This document shows positions 47,839-55,702 of a stretch of DNA of 64,000 nucleotides, one piece after another. Position 1 is the stretch's first letter. Each line of letters starts with the position of its first letter. The notes beneath the pieces are model-generated. The model saw only the letters and a program-made list of their open reading frames with translations, ran no database searches and was not told the DNA's origin. Location: contig NZ_JACJQN010000006.1 of assembly GCF_014696675.1 (NCBI RefSeq), positions 124,001-188,000 on the forward strand, given 5' to 3'. The stretch comes from Phormidium tenue FACHB-1052 (lineage in GTDB: Bacteria > Cyanobacteriota > Cyanobacteriia > Phormidesmidales > Phormidesmidaceae). The position numbers and the translations under genes were made by a program.

Positions 47839-49428
47839 CTACCTAACTTGGTATAGATTGAGCAATTGCTGATAACTGCCAGGGCCACACTCTTTTTCAA
47901 ACTCGTTGACAATCCAGTCTTCCTTCTTATTGAGACGGCTTGCACTTTTTTGAAGATATTTAAAATACTCCAGCATTTGTTCCATAGTTGGATGCTTTCC
48001 AAACAGAGAACCTAAGTACCATTTCTCTTGAGGCCAGCGACCGCAATGTTCCCAGAATGATCGCTCAGCCCAGGTAGGTGCATTCCAATCCTTTCTATTC
48101 CTTCGACTATACATTCGGCGGCGATGGCCATGAAATAGATCCGTTAGTGTAGGTATGTCGTTGATCTGGTGGGCCTGTTCAGCGGAGTAAATCTCTACCA
48201 TGTCCTCCAGGTTGAGAGGACGATCGGTGATCCACTGGTGGCCGCAGTCGGGGCATTTGGCAATAAACGACAGCACAATCCGGCCACACTGAGGACATGG
48301 TTTCGTTGGTGGAGGCCCTCCCCCTTCGCTATCTTCTTGCTTTTGTTGCGGCAGGTAGTAGTCCTTAATGTCTTCGGGAAAGCCCAGCCGCTCCAGATTC
48401 CCCGCCTGGTCGAGAATGATGCCGTACTGCTTGCCCGTCTGGGGCGAGATCCGCATCACTCGGCCAATCTGTTGCAGGTGCAGGGCGCTCGACTGGGTGG
48501 GTCGCAGCATCAGCCCCACCTCCACGCTGGGCTCGTCAAAGCCGATGCTGATCACATTGCAGGAGGTCAGCACCAGGATGTTTTCGTCTCGCAGGTCGCT
48601 GTACATGCGCTTGCGGTCTTTAATCGGAGTGCCGCCTTCTACCGTGTCAGCGGTAATGCCAGCGGCGTTAAAGGCATCGGCGACGTGGCGAGCGTGCTCG
48701 ATATCCACACAGAAGGCGATCGTGCGCTTGCCGGGGCAGAGGCGCTGCCACTCGCGGACGATTTTTTCGATCAATTCGGGGCGATCGCAGGCATTCTTCA
48801 GCCCGACCTCGTCGTAGTCGCCCCGCACAGTCTTGACTTCCTTCAGGTTGACGACCCCGTCGGGGGGCATGCTGTAGTACTTCATGGGGGCCAAAAAGCC
48901 CCGCTGCTGTAGGTCGCTGGGCACGGGCGAGGCCACAAGAGTATCCATGACATCGCCTAGTTGCTCTTTACCCAGGCGCTTGGGGGTCGCAGTCATCACC
49001 AGGTGCACAGCATCGGGAAAGGTTTTGAGCACCTTCTTGCCCACCTGGCTAAACAGGGTAATGTGGCCCTCGTCGTAGAACACCACATCGGGTACCCACT
49101 GCTTCCACCACTGCCGCTTTGACATAGTTTGAATGCTGGCGATCTGAATGGGGGCGTCGCGGTTCTCTTCCCAACCCGCTTTAATAAAGCCGCAGTGCAG
49201 GCCAAAAGATTTCATCTTTTCGTAGGTCTGCCCCACCAACACATCAAGATGCACCAAAAACATTAGCCGCTTCCCTGCCCGCTCGGCATGAGCGCAGATC
49301 TGTCCGCTGATCACGGTTTTGCCTGCTCCAGTACCGGCGACGATCGCCACCCGCTTGTGCCCCTCGTTGAGCTTGCGGTAGAGATCGTTGATGAGGTCAA
49401 TCTGGTAAGGGCGCAGTTGGGGGGGCAT
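47839..49428 (-). CDS. DEAD/DEAH-box SF2 helicase with C-terminal zinc ribbon
   Basis: A 529-residue superfamily 2 helicase with Walker A AGTGAGKT (31-38), Walker B DEGH (119-122), motif III MTATPKR, and the second RecA domain ending in QQIGRVMRIS (motif VI). A treble-clef/zinc-ribbon follows with Cys378, 381, 392 and 395 (CPQCG, CPDCG), then a ~130-residue helical tail with a Trp/Arg-rich segment (RRNRKDWNAPTWAERSFWEHC). This layout resembles phage-type or DNA-repair helicases. The start 49428 (MPPQLRPYQIDL) replaces a longer reading frame to 49521 that would include repeat-derived codons. Confidence 0.85.
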   Translation of the reverse strand: MPPQLRPYQIDLINDLYRKLNEGHKRVAIVAGTGAGKTVISGQICAHAERAGKRLMFLVHLDVLVGQTYEKMKSFGLHCGFIKAGWEENRDAPIQIASIQTMSKRQWWKQWVPDVVFYDEGHITLFSQVGKKVLKTFPDAVHLVMTATPKRLGKEQLGDVMDTLVASPVPSDLQQRGFLAPMKYYSMPPDGVVNLKEVKTVRGDYDEVGLKNACDRPELIEKIVREWQRLCPGKRTIAFCVDIEHARHVADAFNAAGITADTVEGGTPIKDRKRMYSDLRDENILVLTSCNVISIGFDEPSVEVGLMLRPTQSSALHLQQIGRVMRISPQTGKQYGIILDQAGNLERLGFPEDIKDYYLPQQKQEDSEGGGPPPTKPCPQCGRIVLSFIAKCPDCGHQWITDRPLNLEDMVEIYSAEQAHQINDIPTLTDLFHGHRRRMYSRRNRKDWNAPTWAERSFWEHCGRWPQEKWYLGSLFGKHPTMEQMLEYFKYLQKSASRLNKKEDWIVNEFEKECGPGSYQQLLNLYQVR

Positions 49429-49442
49429 GGCGGAGTGGGCAG

Positions 49443-49473
49443 GTGAATAGATAGATGGGTAGATGGGTAGCGG
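49443..49473. repeat. Short tandem GATGGGTA-like repeats
   Basis: GATAGATGGGTAGATGGGTAG units near 49450-49470, just upstream of the helicase start. It is a typical low-complexity spacer of cyanobacterial intergenic DNA. Confidence 0.5.
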
Positions 49474-49620
49474 ATGGTGGTTCAAGGTGTACGGTTTACG
49501 GTGTAAGGCAGAGCCGTTCACTCTCTTCCCCTAACTCCCGATACCCAATACCTTATAGATAATAAACGGGTACTACCCTTTGTCCCCGCGATCAAGAGAG
49601 CCAGGGGCAATGGCGCTATC

Positions 49621-50618
49621 ATGCAGGTAGCTAAATCCAGGGACGGGCGCTTGAGCATAGAAACTCGCAGGTTGGGCAACACCGATATTGAGATCACGCC
49701 GCTGATTTTTGGCACTTGGCAGGCGGGCAAGAGCGGCTGGGTCGGCATAGAAGACCAGGCTGTGATTGACGCGATGCAGGCCGCGCTGGATGCGGGGATA
49801 ACCCCTTCGACACAGCGAAGGTCTACGGCAACGGCTATTCTGAGGAGCTGGTGGGCAAGGCGCTGGCAGATCGGCGCGACCAGGTTGTGTTGGCCACCAA
49901 GGTCTTCGCCAACCACCTCAAGGCCGACCAGGTGATCGAGGCCTGTGAGAAGTCTCTCCAGCGCATGCAAACCGATGTGATCGATCTTTATCAGATCCAC
50001 TGGCCGTCGGGGGCGTTTAAGAGCGAGGTCGTGCCCATTAGCGAAACCATGGGAGCGCTGAACCAGTTGAAGGAACAGGGCAAAATTCGCGCGATCGGGG
50101 TGTCAAACTTTTCTAAGGCCCAGATCGAAGAGGCCACGCAGTTTGGCTGCATCGATAGCCTCCAACCGCCCTATTCCCTCTTTTGGCGCGGGGTAGAAAC
50201 CGAGCTATTGCCCTACTGCGTGGAGCATAACCTGACCATCCTCTCCTACTCATCTCTGGCTCAGGGATTGCTCACCGGCAAGTTTGGCCCCGACCATCAC
50301 TTTCCCAAAGAAGACATTCGCAGCAAAAACAAGCTATTTCAGCCGCCGATTTACGACAAAGCCCAGGCGGCCCTAGAGAAGCTGCGCCCCATTGCCGATC
50401 GCTACAACACCACTCTGGGAAATTTGGCCTTGGCCTGGCTGATTGCGCAGCCTCAGACTACAGCGATCGTGGGGGCGCGTAACACCGAGCAGGCCGTGGA
50501 GAATGCTAAGGCAGCGGCGATTTCGCTCTCTGCAGACGACCTAGCGGCGATCGACGGCATCAGCCGCACCGTAACCGATCACCTGTCCACCGACCCGGTG
50601 ATATGGGCCTTTGGGTAA
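49621..50618 (+). pseudogene. Aldo/keto reductase with a -1 frameshift
   Basis: Two overlapping frames together encode one aldo/keto reductase. The first gives the N-terminus (TRRLGNTDIEITPLIFGTW, QAALDAGI) up to about 49801; the second resumes at 49806 with FDTAKVYGNGYSEELVGKA and continues to QVVLATKVF, LYQIHWP, RAIGVSNFS, SYSSLAQGLLTG and TTAIVGARN. Joining them needs one extra base in the C-run 49802-49805. Catalytic Asp and Tyr (FDTAKVYG) are present in the second frame. Either the gene is inactivated or the C-run holds a sequencing error. Confidence 0.85.
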
Positions 50619-50810
50619 AATACTTCCTTTACATTGGTGCTCCCTGTGCCTATTATCCTTTGTCTTTCTTCAATAGCTGGCTATTCTTCTCCGGGTCAAC
50701 TTTTTGGTTTCCCATGGCCAGCTTGCCCTCAGAAAACGCCGAGGCGATCGCCCAAGAGATTGTATTACAGTAGTCGGTGACGAGTCCTGAATCTTCTCTT
50801 CGTCTCCCCC

Positions 50811-51098
50811 ATGAAAATTCCGTTCTTTAGTCGTCTCTACAGCGGCCTGCTAAAGCGTCCCCGCTACCGCTGGGTCGTCATGGGTGCCTCGCTCATCTAC
50901 CTAGTGAGCCCTATCGACGTTTCCCCCGACTTTATTCCCGTAGCGGGCTGGATTGACGATGGTGTAGTCGCAACTCTGCTGGCCACCGGCATTACCCAGG
51001 TCTTGCTCGATCGCCGCCAGACCATGAAAGACCAGAAAACCCTGGCCAACCATACTACCGGCGTGATATCTCTACCTACCGACCCCAAAAAACCCTAA
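50811..51098 (+). CDS. YkvA family protein (DUF1232)
   Basis: A 95-residue membrane protein with the DUF1232 signature YLVSPIDVSPDFIPVAGWIDDG and one or two hydrophobic helices (WVVMGASLIYLVSP, VVATLLATGITQVLL). The family function is unknown. The stop overlaps the start of the following metal-transport permease gene (TAATG at 51096-51100), so they are probably coupled. Confidence 0.85.
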   Translation: MKIPFFSRLYSGLLKRPRYRWVVMGASLIYLVSPIDVSPDFIPVAGWIDDGVVATLLATGITQVLLDRRQTMKDQKTLANHTTGVISLPTDPKKP

Positions 51099-51925
51099 TG
51101 AACTGGCTGCTCGACCCGCTTAGCTACGACTTTATGCGCCAGGCGCTGCTGGCCAGCCTGCTGGTGGGCATTCTTTGCCCAGTCGTCGGCACCTATCTGA
51201 TCGTGCAGCGCATGGCCATGCTGGGGGATGTGGTAGCTCACGGAGTGCTGCCGGGATTGGCGATCGCCAGCTTTTTCAACCTCCCCATTTTGCTGGGGGC
51301 CTTTACCATGGGCCTGTTCAGCACCGCCGTCATCGCCTGGATTCGCAGTCAGTCGCGCATCAAGGTTGATACAGCGATGGCCATTACCTTTTCTACCTTC
51401 TTCTCCCTCGGCATTACCCTGCTAACGGTGTTTCGTAGTCGCGTCTCCCTAGAGCAGCTCTTGTTTGGCGACATTCTCAGCATTAATGCCAGCGATGTCT
51501 GGCAAATCGCCCTAATCGCTGGACTGGTGCTCACAGGAGTAGCCCTATTTTACAAAGAACTCCTGTTCCTCACCTTCGACCCGCTTGGTGCTGAAGCCCT
51601 AGGCCTACCCGTCAATGCCATCAACCTTGGCCTGATGGCTGGGATAACTCTAGCTATTATCGCCGGTATGAAAACCGTAGGCGTAATTTTGGTCGTGGCC
51701 CTCATGGTCGGCCCCGCCGCCACGGCCTACCTACTGGTCAAAGAACTCCACTGGATGATGATCCTAGGCGCGGCCCTGGGAGTACTCTTTGGGATCGTGG
51801 GCATGTACAGCAGCTACTATTTAGATATTCCGTCGGGGCCTGCGATCGGCCTTACGGTGTTTGTGGGGTTCTTGCTGGCTCTGCTGTTTAGCCCTCGTCA
51901 AGGCATTCTCACCCGGCGTTTTTAG
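51098..51925 (+). CDS. Metal ABC transporter permease (ZnuB/MntB family)
   Basis: A 275-residue inner-membrane permease of the ABC-3 family, with about eight hydrophobic helices. It carries the family features LLVGILCPVVGTYLIVQRMAMLGD near the N-terminus and VVALMVGPAATAYLLVKEL later. Family members import zinc, manganese or iron. The usual ATPase and substrate-binding protein genes are not adjacent, so the metal cannot be assigned. Confidence 0.9.
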   Translation: MNWLLDPLSYDFMRQALLASLLVGILCPVVGTYLIVQRMAMLGDVVAHGVLPGLAIASFFNLPILLGAFTMGLFSTAVIAWIRSQSRIKVDTAMAITFSTFFSLGITLLTVFRSRVSLEQLLFGDILSINASDVWQIALIAGLVLTGVALFYKELLFLTFDPLGAEALGLPVNAINLGLMAGITLAIIAGMKTVGVILVVALMVGPAATAYLLVKELHWMMILGAALGVLFGIVGMYSSYYLDIPSGPAIGLTVFVGFLLALLFSPRQGILTRRF

Positions 51926-52034
51926 AGAGAGTGGAGCCAGTAGGCCTCCTCTTCCCGTTCATGGTCAGCTACAATTACCATCTACCTTGTATTTTCTCAT
52001 TTAGATGTAAACTCCCATAGCTGAACGCGGCGTC

Positions 52035-52116
52035 AAGTCCGTCAACTGAAACCCATGAGGGAAGGTATTTCGTTGATGCCAGAGTGCCATGCGATTAAGT
52101 CGGTCAACCAAAACCC
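52035..52116. repeat. Pair of imperfect direct repeats (about 20 bases)
   Basis: AAGTCCGTCAACTGAAACCC (52035-52054) and AAGTCGGTCAACCAAAACCC (52097-52116) differ at three bases and are separated by 42 bases. They may mark a duplication or a regulator-binding pair. Confidence 0.5.
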
Positions 52117-52218
52117 TTGCTAAAGTCTGGTTGGTATTTATGCCCTACAGACACAGATCCACCAGCGAATGATTTGACCAAAGCGAGGGATGAGAGCGTG
52201 ATTCAGTTCCTTCAGTTG

Positions 52219-52258
52219 ATAACAAAAACCTCATCCAGGAAAATAAGGTTTTTGTTAT
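52219..52258. repeat. Perfect inverted repeat (13-bp arms) upstream of the ABC exporter
   Basis: ATAACAAAAACCT (52219-52231) and AGGTTTTTGTTAT (52246-52258) pair exactly around a 14-base loop. The T-rich arm could act as a terminator or attenuator just upstream of the exporter start at 52295. Confidence 0.65.
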
Positions 52259-52294
52259 ATCACCCAAGTTCTTTAGAATGTTTGGTTTTGTTTG

Positions 52295-53113
52295 ATGCAG
52301 CAGTTTAGCGCTACCCCCAATGAACTAATAGCAAGCTTTTGGCGTCACCGTGAACTCATTAGCTCCCTTGTTCAGCGCGATATCGTGGGTCGGTATCGTG
52401 GATCCGCATTGGGTATAATTTGGTCTTTTATCCACCCAATGTTTATGCTGGCTGTTTACACCTTTGTATTTAGTGTTGTCTTTCAGGCCAGATGGGGAAA
52501 TGGTAGCGATTCTAAAGCTGAGTTTGCACTAGTTCTTTTTGCTGGTTTGATTGTCTTTAATCTGTTTGCTGAATGTGTGAATAGAGCATCTGGATTAATC
52601 ACTTCTAATGTTAACTATGTAAAACGGGTTGTCTTTCCGTTGGAGATACTTCCCTGGGTAGCTTTAGGCTCAGCTCTTTTTCATGCTCTAATGAGCATCA
52701 TTGTATGGTTAGTTTTCTATGTAGTGCTGTTCGGCTTACCAAATATTAGTATCATCTTACTGCCAGCGATAATTTTACCGCTCATCTTCTTGACTATGGG
52801 GCTGACTTGGTTTTTTGCCGCTCTGGGAGTCTATCTTCGCGATATCTCACAGGTAACTACAATTATGACCACAGTACTCATGTTTCTATCCCCTATTTTC
52901 TACCCTGCCTCAGCTCTGCCACAAAATTTCCAACCCATACTCCTTCTAAACCCACTTGCCCCTGCCCTTGAGCAATTTAGAGGAGTATTGATGTGGGGTG
53001 AAGTACCTAAGTTTCATATTTGGGGGTTGTACTTATCACTAACAGCCGCTGTAGCCTGGTTGGGCTTTGCTTGGTTTCAAAAAGTACGCAGAGGATTTTC
53101 GGATGTCCTCTGA
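52295..53113 (+). CDS. Polysaccharide ABC exporter, permease (Wzm-like)
   Basis: A 272-residue ABC-2 type permease with about six membrane helices. N-terminal LISSLVQRDIVGRYRGSALG and the central segments SNVNYVKRVVFPLEILP and FLSPIFYPASALP are typical of O-antigen/capsule Wzm subunits. It pairs with the overlapping ATPase gene (Wzt-like). A TTG sits one codon upstream of the ATG at 52295. The base composition is AT-rich compared with the flanking chromosome. Confidence 0.92.
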   Translation: MQQFSATPNELIASFWRHRELISSLVQRDIVGRYRGSALGIIWSFIHPMFMLAVYTFVFSVVFQARWGNGSDSKAEFALVLFAGLIVFNLFAECVNRASGLITSNVNYVKRVVFPLEILPWVALGSALFHALMSIIVWLVFYVVLFGLPNISIILLPAIILPLIFLTMGLTWFFAALGVYLRDISQVTTIMTTVLMFLSPIFYPASALPQNFQPILLLNPLAPALEQFRGVLMWGEVPKFHIWGLYLSLTAAVAWLGFAWFQKVRRGFSDVL

Positions 53114-54494
53114 TGTAGCGATTAGCGTCAACAACCTCAGCAAATGCTATCAGATCTATGAGAAACCTCAAGATCGTTTATTTCAGATGCTTAGTAGAGG
53201 CAAAAAACAGTATTTCAAAGAGTTTTGGGCGCTCAAAGACATATCGTTTGAAATCCAAAAAGGTGAAACATTCGGCATAATTGGCCGCAACGGCAGCGGC
53301 AAAAGTACTCTTCTTCAGATACTCGCTGGAACCTTAGCTCAGACAAGTGGAGCTGTAACTGTAAACGGGCGAATTGCGGCTTTGTTAGAATTGGGTAGCG
53401 GCTTCAATCCTGATTTTACGGGTCGGGAGAATGTTTTTTTGAATGGCAGCATATTAGGTCTGACAAAGCAAGAAATAACTGATCGCTACGATAGAATTGT
53501 GGATTTTGCTGATATAGGAGAGTTCATTGATCAACCCGTCAAAACCTACTCCAGCGGTATGTTTGTTCGGCTTGCTTTTGCTGTCCAAGCTCATATTGAT
53601 GCCAGCATTGTCATCATTGATGAAGCCCTAGCGGTGGGAGATGTATTTTTTAGGCAAAAGTGCTATGGTCGCTTAGAGGAATTGCGATCTTCTGGGGCCG
53701 CAATTCTCTTAGTTTCACACTCTATGCCAGACATTGAACAATATTGCAAACGAGCTATTCTGCTAGATAATGGGCATCAAAAGTTTATTGGAGAAGCACC
53801 AGAAGCAAGCAAACATTATTATTTATTACATCAAGAGAAGTATAAGTTAAATTCATCTTATTCAGAGAGTCTACCGCCGAGTGCTCCATTAAAGAAAAAT
53901 AATAAAGATGTTCTTAATAGACCACCAATTGAAGCCTATATTGACCTAGCGAATAAATCACAGATTAGCAACGGACAAGCTCGATGTTCAGGGGTTGCTT
54001 TAACCAACACAAGTGGTGAAACTTGCAATAGCTTCCGGCAAGGCGAAACTCTTGTTCTACATTATGATTTCTTGCTAAAATCCTTTATCGAAGTTCCCAT
54101 ATGCGGTGCTGTTATTTCTAATGACAAGGGGATAATTGTCCACGGTAAAAATAACTGGGAAGCTGATGTAATGCTTGAAACGCCTCTATATCCAGGCGAT
54201 ACGTTTTCTTGTAAGCAGGAAATCGTCTTAGATATAGCTCCCGGAGATTATGTAATTGAAGTTGGCTTTGCCTCAATTTCTATGACTGACTTTGAGAAAT
54301 TTTCTACCCTTTCAAACGAAGAGTTTAATGCCAGAGAAAATCGCATCTGCCATGTTCCTAAAGCCGCTCAATTCTCAGTAGGACTTGCAAGCAGAGGAAA
54401 TACATACTTCTTAAAGCATCATGGGATTGCTGATTTGCCAAGTCAGCTCAAATTATCTGCTCTATCACATAACTCACAAACAAAAAATGGCTGA
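53103..54494 (+). CDS. Polysaccharide ABC exporter, ATPase with Wzt-type C-terminal domain
   Basis: A 463-residue ATPase: Walker A GRNGSGKST (61-69), signature YSSGM, Walker B SIVIIDEALAVGD and the H-loop VSHSM. A ~200-residue C-terminal beta-sandwich (about 275-430, with GVALTNTSGETCNSFRQGETL and LYPGDTFSCKQEIVLDIAPG) resembles the Wzt carbohydrate-binding domain, which recognises the terminal cap of the exported glycan. The start at 53103 (MSSDVAISVNNLSKCYQI) overlaps the permease gene by 11 bases. Confidence 0.92.
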   Translation: MSSDVAISVNNLSKCYQIYEKPQDRLFQMLSRGKKQYFKEFWALKDISFEIQKGETFGIIGRNGSGKSTLLQILAGTLAQTSGAVTVNGRIAALLELGSGFNPDFTGRENVFLNGSILGLTKQEITDRYDRIVDFADIGEFIDQPVKTYSSGMFVRLAFAVQAHIDASIVIIDEALAVGDVFFRQKCYGRLEELRSSGAAILLVSHSMPDIEQYCKRAILLDNGHQKFIGEAPEASKHYYLLHQEKYKLNSSYSESLPPSAPLKKNNKDVLNRPPIEAYIDLANKSQISNGQARCSGVALTNTSGETCNSFRQGETLVLHYDFLLKSFIEVPICGAVISNDKGIIVHGKNNWEADVMLETPLYPGDTFSCKQEIVLDIAPGDYVIEVGFASISMTDFEKFSTLSNEEFNARENRICHVPKAAQFSVGLASRGNTYFLKHHGIADLPSQLKLSALSHNSQTKNG

Positions 54495-55533
54495 TCCAGT
54501 AGTTTGTTGGTGTGGGAATGCTGATCTTTCACCATTCTCTTCTGAATACAGTGAATGCAAAAGTTGTGAAACACTCGTTTCTTTAACCCCATTGACTACC
54601 GCTCAATTAGCTGTCAATGATGATGATACAGATTTTTACGGAAAACAGTATTGGCTAAATCATCAAAGACAAGATTTAGGTTTTCCTGATATACGCTCTC
54701 GATCACGCAATGATTTGACGGAGCGTAACCTTCATTGGCTCAAAGTGCTACTGAAGTATTGCTTGCCTGCCGCGGATGTCCTAGAGATTGGGTGTGGCCA
54801 TGGTAGCTTTGTAGCGCTTATGCAGCAAACAGGGTACAGGGCTTCTGGAGTTGAAATGAGCCCATGGGTAGTGTCTTTCGGTCATGAGGCTTTTCAGGTG
54901 CCTATCCATTTAGGTCCAGTAGAAAATCTTGACATTCCACTTAATAGTCTGGACGCAATAGTTTTAATGGACGTATTAGAGCATTTGCCTGATCCAGTAT
55001 CAACTCTCCGCTGCTGTGCTGATTTTCTAAAACCAGAAGGCTTCTTACTCATTCAGACTCCAGAATTTCAAGAGAACATGAGCTATCAGCTTTTGAAGGA
55101 ATCTCAGAGTCCATTCTTAAAGATGCTTCAAGCCGACGAGCACTTGCACCTGTTTAGCCAAAAGTCTGTGACTAAATGCTTAGAGCAAGTTAGTCTTAAC
55201 CATATCTATTTTGAGCCTGCTATTTTTTCAGCATATGACATGTTTTTCATAGCTAGCAAGACGCACTTAAATGCATACAGCACTGACCAAATAGAGTCTA
55301 CTTTGCTGGCTCATCCTCACAGTCGGTTAACGCTAGCTATGCTTGACTTGAGGGAGCGTGAGCTGGCTTTGGCTGAAGCATTGCAAGAATCGGAAAAGGA
55401 TCGTGCTGAACGATTAAACCAAATCATTCTTTTGACACAGCAACTAAAGGAATCCGAAATCGATCGGGAAGCAAGACTGAATCAAATTAATACTCTAACT
55501 AAATGGCTCGAGGAGGAGCGTGGTGAGAGCTAG
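54487..55533 (+). CDS. SAM-dependent methyltransferase with zinc knuckle and coiled-coil tail
   Basis: A 348-residue class I methyltransferase. An N-terminal Cys cluster (C7, C9, C24, C27 in CWCG and CKSC) precedes motif I VLEIGCGHGS (98-107) and the LMDVLEHLPDPV motif. The C-terminus is a heptad-like coiled coil with two 21-residue tandem repeats (55387-55512). In ABC-dependent glycan synthesis such enzymes cap the chain end, and the coiled coil sets chain length. It overlaps the Wzt-like gene by 8 bases. Confidence 0.85.
   Translation: MADPVVCWCGNADLSPFSSEYSECKSCETLVSLTPLTTAQLAVNDDDTDFYGKQYWLNHQRQDLGFPDIRSRSRNDLTERNLHWLKVLLKYCLPAADVLEIGCGHGSFVALMQQTGYRASGVEMSPWVVSFGHEAFQVPIHLGPVENLDIPLNSLDAIVLMDVLEHLPDPVSTLRCCADFLKPEGFLLIQTPEFQENMSYQLLKESQSPFLKMLQADEHLHLFSQKSVTKCLEQVSLNHIYFEPAIFSAYDMFFIASKTHLNAYSTDQIESTLLAHPHSRLTLAMLDLRERELALAEALQESEKDRAERLNQIILLTQQLKESEIDREARLNQINTLTKWLEEERGES
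55387..55512 (+). repeat. Tandem 63-base repeat (2 copies) in the methyltransferase tail
   Basis: Units 55387-55449 and 55450-55512 encode ESEKDRAERLNQIILLTQQL and ESEIDREARLNQINTLTKWL, diverged copies with identical length and heptad phase. Confidence 0.7.
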
Positions 55534-55702
55534 TCTAAGTATCTTTAAAGTTGTTTAACGGGAAAATCGTATTTCTTATGCCACCAAGGTATACCTGATA
55601 CTTTAAAGGAAAGCGTTTTAGATGTGAACATATGCACCCCATCACAGCGGGGAGACTGTAACAGGCTGAACAACATTAACGGTATTAATAGTATTACTAT
55701 AT

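Larger units (their letters stand above)
51926..52294. other. Boundary region between metal permease and polysaccharide locus
   Basis: 369 bases with no convincing protein. It contains a pair of similar 20-base direct repeats (52035-52054 and 52097-52116) and a perfect 13-bp inverted repeat (52219-52258), and marks the GC-to-AT switch of the downstream polysaccharide module. Confidence 0.5.

Noticed and set aside
52117..52308. 63-codon open frame upstream of the exporter
   Set aside because: It covers the inverted repeat, has no ribosome site and overlaps the permease start; composition is not protein-like.
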